Assembly (NCBI GenBank): GCA_028023455.1
Contig: JAQFVV010000350.1
Coordinates: 246,001-310,000, forward strand
Reading direction: 5' to 3'
Source of the DNA: Epiperipatus broadwayi
Taxonomy: Eukaryota > Onychophora > Udeonychophora > Euonychophora > Peripatidae
DNA: 64,000 bases
The notes below the pieces were generated by a model. That model saw only the letters and a list, made by a program, of their open reading frames with translations, searched no databases and was not told the origin of the DNA. This document shows, one piece after another, positions 56,196 to 64,000 of the stretch. The translations under genes and the position numbers were made by a program. The number at the start of each line of letters is the position of its first letter. The stretch's first letter is position 1.

Positions 56196-58485
56196 TTATT
56201 TTCTGATTATTATTTTATGGAAGAGCAGCATAAAGACTTTTATTCTTTTCCAATTTTGATGTATCTAATATAATATGCTGATATGATGAAATATGATGTA
56301 AAATGATTTGTTCTTAAATAAAGTCTGAAATTTCTATGCATAGGCTATGGCCAGAAATCCTATTGATTAAGTTAAACATTTCCTCATCTAAAATCCTTAC
56401 AAACCAAAGAATATTGATAACAATATATATAAAAATGATCATTTAAAAGTACTCTTTGTTTTAGAAGTTTTGTTCAATCATTTGCTATTAATCTACATTT
56501 AAAATATTAAAAAACAAATTAGATATTATTTTTCTCAATTATAATAATTACTTGGATTTAATGTTATTAACTTTTTTATATTCCAATTTAGAATGTGAAG
56601 TTCAATAATGATGTCAATAAACATGATGACCCACAGTAATCTTGTATGAGAGTAATATGATGAAAGAGTACCAAGTTGCGTAGGAATAGAGGTTCAAATG
56701 TTTAGTATCATTCCCTCACCTGACAAATAAAAACTGTATGTGTAATGCATGCATAGTAAAAGAGGGTGGACCAAATTTTAATGCTGATGGATGCTTGATC
56801 TGAGGATGCATTGATAAAAATCAAAAAATATGAAAATATCTCTGCATGGCAATAATTATTCACTTTTCCATAAAATGTTAAAAGTGTATAAAAATCAGTC
56901 CCTATTTTGCATGAATATAGGAACACTAATTAGCCAACAATAGGCTAATATCTTCAACTTACCTGATAAAAACATATTAGCAAAATGCATGCATAGTGAT
57001 ATAGCATGATTTGACTTTCTGCATAGAAGTATGAGTTTGATATAATGGAATAGAGAAGAAAGATACACTGAGAAAAACAACCAAATAGAAAAATTGAAAG
57101 TAAAATACTTTGTTTACTGCTTGTTAAAAAATAAATTAATGCTTTTGTCTTTAAAAATGGAAAGTATTTTAATATCTCTAAACTTTCCGAGTAGAAGACA
57201 TAGCAATAATGAGAGTTTAATCATTACTGTTGGTTCATGCTATGGTTTCATATATTGTTAATACAATTATGGCATATAGCAATATCAAGAATAGTCCTGA
57301 ACGCTTAGGACAATAGCTGTATGACGACTGTGCAAACTGAATATTTTTAATTTGATTATAAACAAACTAAAATGCAATATTTTCAAAAAATATACTATTT
57401 GAATAATTTTTACATACTATGTATATTTTTTGTCTAACATTGATTTTTAGTACAAAAAAAAAAAGATTTAGAAATCAAGATATTCTATGAATAGAAAAAA
57501 AACATTTTTTTAAAAAATTGTTTTATATTTCTAAAACAAACAAGAAAATTGATTTCTCCATAGAAAAATGGGAAGTATTTAAGCAAAAGACATTTAACGT
57601 TCTTAATTTTTCCCCTTTGTTTTAGTCTTTTGCAAAAACTATCTAGAGATCCATATTCGTAAAATATTTAGATATAGAATGACTTTTGTCTTATTTGTTT
57701 TAAAAAGGTTTTATAAAATATTAAACTAAAAAATCATATGAAACTGATACTTATCGGAATGAACCCTACTTAGTAATTGGACTCTTAATATTAACTAATT
57801 ATTGAATGACTTCATTATCACTTTCATATTTTTATATAAGCACAAACAAATATGCAATATCTAAACTCACATAAATGCGGGCGCGCACACACATATATGG
57901 AAACATAGTTTGTGAATCCAGATTTGTTTTAATAAAGGAAGGAAACCTAACAGACACTAAATTTAACTCTCTCTTGATTAGTGCCTTGGGTGGTTACCAG
58001 ATTTTCGATCTATTTTACCAAAGCTATTATATCTCCTATAGAATATTTATTATTATAAAGAAATGATTATTCTATTACAAAAAGTAAAACCATCGTAAAA
58101 TAAAAGCAAAGATGAAAAAATAAACTATAGTATTTTACAATATAATATCAAATTAAATATAAAAAAAGTGAAAATAATTGAAAGCAAGGGTAAACATTTA
58201 AACTAACAAATACTTTTTACTTACATCCATTCCATAAAAAAAGTGTTATCTTCAGTGGAATTAAAGGTTTGTTTATTTTACATCCATCTTTACATTTCTG
58301 TTTCCATGTTTCTTTGTCTGGCATTTTTATCCTAATTAAAAATGTCAATATTAGTATCAATATATATATAAGGTAATGCTGAGTTATATTTAATTGCAAA
58401 AAATATTGATTTATTAAAATAACTTATTAATAATATATATGATTATTTTATGTTCAACCCCCCCCTACCCATTATCTTATTATAT
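56196..58485. other. AT-rich DNA, no gene recognised
   Basis: No transposon protein or exon recognised. Lies on the upstream side of the MFSD6-like exon (minus-strand sense), so earlier exons could be here or beyond the window, but none was seen with a matching N-terminal transmembrane peptide. Two partly similar blocks near 56700 and 56950 share TACCTGA(C/T)AAA-AA and ATGCATGCATAGT, a small local duplication. Confidence 0.45.
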
Positions 58486-58488
58486 ACA

Positions 58489-58685
58489 CAGAGGACAATC
58501 TTTCCATACAATAGCGCCACTCAATGCTAGCCAGAGTAATCAATGGATGCAGGAAGGTTTGTGCATAAAAGCCTACCTAGTGCCTACTCATTCAATATAC
58601 CCAGACTTGTTTCTAGCTTATGGCTTTTATTTGTGTAAACAGCTTACGTAAGCATAAAGAATGGTAATCATGTGATGTTTGGTGG
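58489..58685 (-). repeat. Hammerhead-repeat relic, truncated
   Basis: CTTTCCATACAATAGCGCCAC, AATCAATGGATGCAGGAAGG, TTTGTGCATAAAA, CCTAGTGCCTACTCATTCAA and CCCAGACTTGTTTCTAGCTT match the 44.7-kb unit. At about 58627 the hammerhead is cut within stem II, and the inverse end of a unit (GCTTACGTAAGCATAAAGAATGG, GTGATGTTTGGTGG) follows, so a palindromic insertion seems to have lost its middle. Confidence 0.68.
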
Positions 58686-61733
<3,048 letters not shown>

Positions 61734-61739
61734 CATTTG

Positions 61740-62519
61740 TCTACTTATCTCTAATTATTTTTCTTCATCATCACTCACTAGTAGTCTTCTCCAGGGTAAA
61801 AGTTCTCTATTACAGTTTAATATAAAACTATGTTCTTAATCTCATTTCATTATTAGTCTAACGTTAGACTTTTCCCAAATATGCTTGCTTCTTGGTATGC
61901 AATCAATAATGATATAAAGCAAAGCTCATTTAAATATAAATTTTTTGTACTTATAATAAAACATTTTAAAGAATATTTTAGTTCTTTATTTATGATTCAG
62001 CCTTTTATAAATGATTTTAATAATATCAATATTTTACACACACTATGTGATTTAGTGCAGCAGTAATATGTAGACTCTTGGGCACAAAGCCTGTAGATCA
62101 CAATTTAGCTCTGCCAGTTCTAACGCTTGAACTTTGTATAAACCATTAAATTATTTATTATCATTAACTTTTTATGTTTTCTGAATTTACAAGACATTAA
62201 TTACATCTATAGACTTAAAACATTATTACTAATAAAAATCTATCCACAACAATAAGTTGCATTCATTGCATTTTTGAAATACTTCATTTATTATTGTAAA
62301 ATCTACTCACAAATCCTTTCTAAACATTCTATTCTTCAACTTTTTTCTAATCTTCTGTGTAAAATATTCAAACAAATGATTATAAAAGAAATAATAAATT
62401 AATAGGTCTATTACATATATAACAACACAAGTATATTATCTACTTGTTGCAAATGCTGGTACACCCTGAGAATTTTGCATTTTCAAATAATTTTCCATTT
62501 ATTTGATAGTGTATATTCT
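61740..62519. other. AT-rich DNA, nothing recognised
   Basis: No gene or classified repeat seen. Confidence 0.5.
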
Positions 62520-62521
62520 AC

Positions 62522-64000
62522 TTTCATCATCATCATCATTTTCAAATATTACCAATCCATTGCAGGATGAAGGTCTCTGCAAGTTCAATCCATCTTCTCC
62601 AATCTCTAGTCTGCCTTCTCCACACCACTCCAACACATTTCCTTATTTCATCTATTCATTTCACATGTGATCTTTTTCTAGGTCTTTTACAGACTCTTGG
62701 AATCCAGTTTAAGATTTCAACTGTCCATCTATTATTGTTTCTTCTTGCAATGTGTCACTTTAGTCTTTTAATTTTTTCAATGATGTCAATAAACCTGTTT
62801 ATTCTCTCACCCATGTATTTCATTTTTGATCTCTTCTTGTTATTCCTAACAAGCATCTCACCATACTTTGTTGACTGGTGTGAAAGTGGCCAAGTATCAG
62901 ATCCATAAGTAAGAACTAATAAAACATATTTATTAAAAACCTTCCTTCTCAAACACAAAGATAAATTTTCTTTCAATATTAAGTTATTTTTACCAAAAGC
63001 ACTTCAACCAAGTTTAATTTTATGATTAATTTTATTCATTATGTTTTTCTCTGTAGTAATAATCTGACCAAGGTATATGTAGTTGTTAACTTTTTTTAAC
63101 TCATCATTATCAATCTTTATTTCATCTTTTGAGAAAATCCATTAAACATATAATGTTCATCTGATAATTTTTGCAACATTTCCTGAAGCTCTAAAGCAAT
63201 ATTTGCAAAAACAACTACATCATCTGCAAAATCTTGATGACTTAAATAATCTCCATTTATTTTTACTCCCTTAGCTTCCCATTTTAATCCACAAAATACT
63301 TCTTGCAAAACTGCTGTAAAAAGTTTTGGAGATATAGAGTCACCCTCTTATCACCCTTCTCAATGTTAATCTTTTTAGTATCATTATATAATCTAATTGT
63401 TGCTGTTGCATTTTTATAAATATTCTTCACAATATGACAATATCCTGGGCCTATACCTTGATGATCCAATGCTTTAATCACTGAAGAAATGCTTATAGAA
63501 TCAAATATCTTTTCATATTCTACAAATCCAAAGCATAATGGCAACTCATATTTATTGGTCCTTTCTATAACTTCTCTTAATACTTGGATGTGATCCATTG
63601 TACTAAAACCACTTTTAAATCCAGCTTGTTCTTTTGGTTGATTAAAATCCAAAGTTTGCTGTAGATGAGTTATAATTACTTTGATAATAATTTTATACAG
63701 AACTGATAAAAGACTGATAGGTCTGTGTTTTCTAATATCTTCTTTATTATCTTTTTTAAATATTGATATTAATACTGCATTCATCCAATCATCTGGTACA
63801 TCTTTATCATTTAGACATTTGGTATATAACTTTGCCAACATTTTTCTATTTCTTCCTCTGCTTCTTTTAAGATATTGATTATAATTCCATCATATCTGGA
63901 GCTTTTCCCTTCTTCATAAATTTAATTGATATCTCACTTTTTCATTTAAAATCCTCAGCAATTCAGAAGATACAGTAGATGTAGGAGGTACTTTTTTATT
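62522..64000 (-). mobile_element. RTE-like non-LTR retrotransposon, runs off the window
   Basis: Third member of the family, minus strand, with its ATC-repeat tail at about 62525-62540. From the window edge: a stop-interrupted MKKGKAPDMM-like stretch (63890-63920), then 63841-63284 with DDWMNAVLISIFKKDNKEDI, HRPISLLSVLYKIIIKV, QAGFKSGFSTMDHIQVL and FVEYEKIFDS. After a frame change come LSHQDFADDVVVFAN (catalytic FADD intact), YDELKKVNNYIYLGQ-like sequence, and VLTYGSDTWPLSHQS. The C-terminal RDDNRW region is degraded. It is the longest copy (~1.48 kb in window) but has several stops and a lesion in the GDSISP block, so it is inactive. Confidence 0.87.

Overview
The window is AT-rich metazoan nuclear DNA (roughly three quarters A+T by eye). 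Evidence for an animal genome: one spliced exon of an MFSD6-like transporter with both splice sites visible, Penelope-like (PLE), RTE-like, other non-LTR, Gypsy and hAT transposons, tRNA-derived SINEs, long (TA)n and (ATCT)n microsatellites and a short TTAGGG-type interstitial tract. The repeat mix suggests an invertebrate, perhaps a lophotrochozoan such as a cephalopod, but the species cannot be fixed from the sequence. Only one host coding exon is recognisable; nearly everything else that can be named is mobile DNA, mostly broken.

Layout. 0-3.2 kb: AT-rich DNA without genes. 3.2-4.6 kb: RTE-like remnant. 5.6-11.3 kb: a family of foldback elements, two PLE remnants (one inserted in a foldback element with a 9-bp target duplication). 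12.0-13.1 kb: old hammerhead-repeat relics and a non-LTR RT fragment. 13-19.6 kb: minor repeats, a perfect 29-bp-arm hairpin, a 98-bp minisatellite and a SINE. 19.7-26.7 kb: decayed Gypsy element whose gag region is split by a tandem array of a ~442-bp hammerhead-bearing repeat and by a non-LTR 3' end. 27-38 kb: long gene-poor AT-rich DNA with SINE-like pieces. 38.3-43.6 kb: SINEs, non-LTR and RTE ends, and two hAT derivatives with 8-bp target duplications. 44.6-45.6 kb: a 1-kb palindrome made of two smaller palindromes, carrying four hammerhead motifs. 46.2-47.6 kb: the MFSD6-like exon (minus strand). 47.7-56.2 kb: a PLE inverted repeat split by a gag-only LTR retrotransposon. 58.5-61.7 kb: hammerhead-repeat relic, 145-bp poly-C tract, ~0.8-kb (ATCT)n. 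62.5-64 kb: a second large RTE-like copy running off the window.

The most notable observation is the hammerhead family. At 45279-45333 (minus) and 45365-45419 (plus) two identical copies of a complete type I hammerhead ribozyme can be drawn: CTGATGA core, a 4-bp stem II, GAAA, a minimal stem III, a GTC cleavage triplet and a two-part stem I with an internal loop. The same repeat occurs as a ~442-bp tandem array at 20.6-21.9 kb and as relics at 12.0-12.9 and 58.5 kb. This combination (small tandem repeat, type I hammerhead with tiny stem III, dispersed copies, no protein) fits a metazoan retrozyme, a non-autonomous element thought to move through small circular RNAs. The head-to-head, palindrome-in-palindrome arrangement is unusual and puts ribozymes on both strands.

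The insertions can be partly ordered: PLE inverted repeat before LTR element; foldback before PLE at 9.35 kb; hAT derivative before non-LTR 3' end at 42.6 kb; Gypsy before the hammerhead array and non-LTR fragment at 20-22 kb. All calls are by eye, without database searches.
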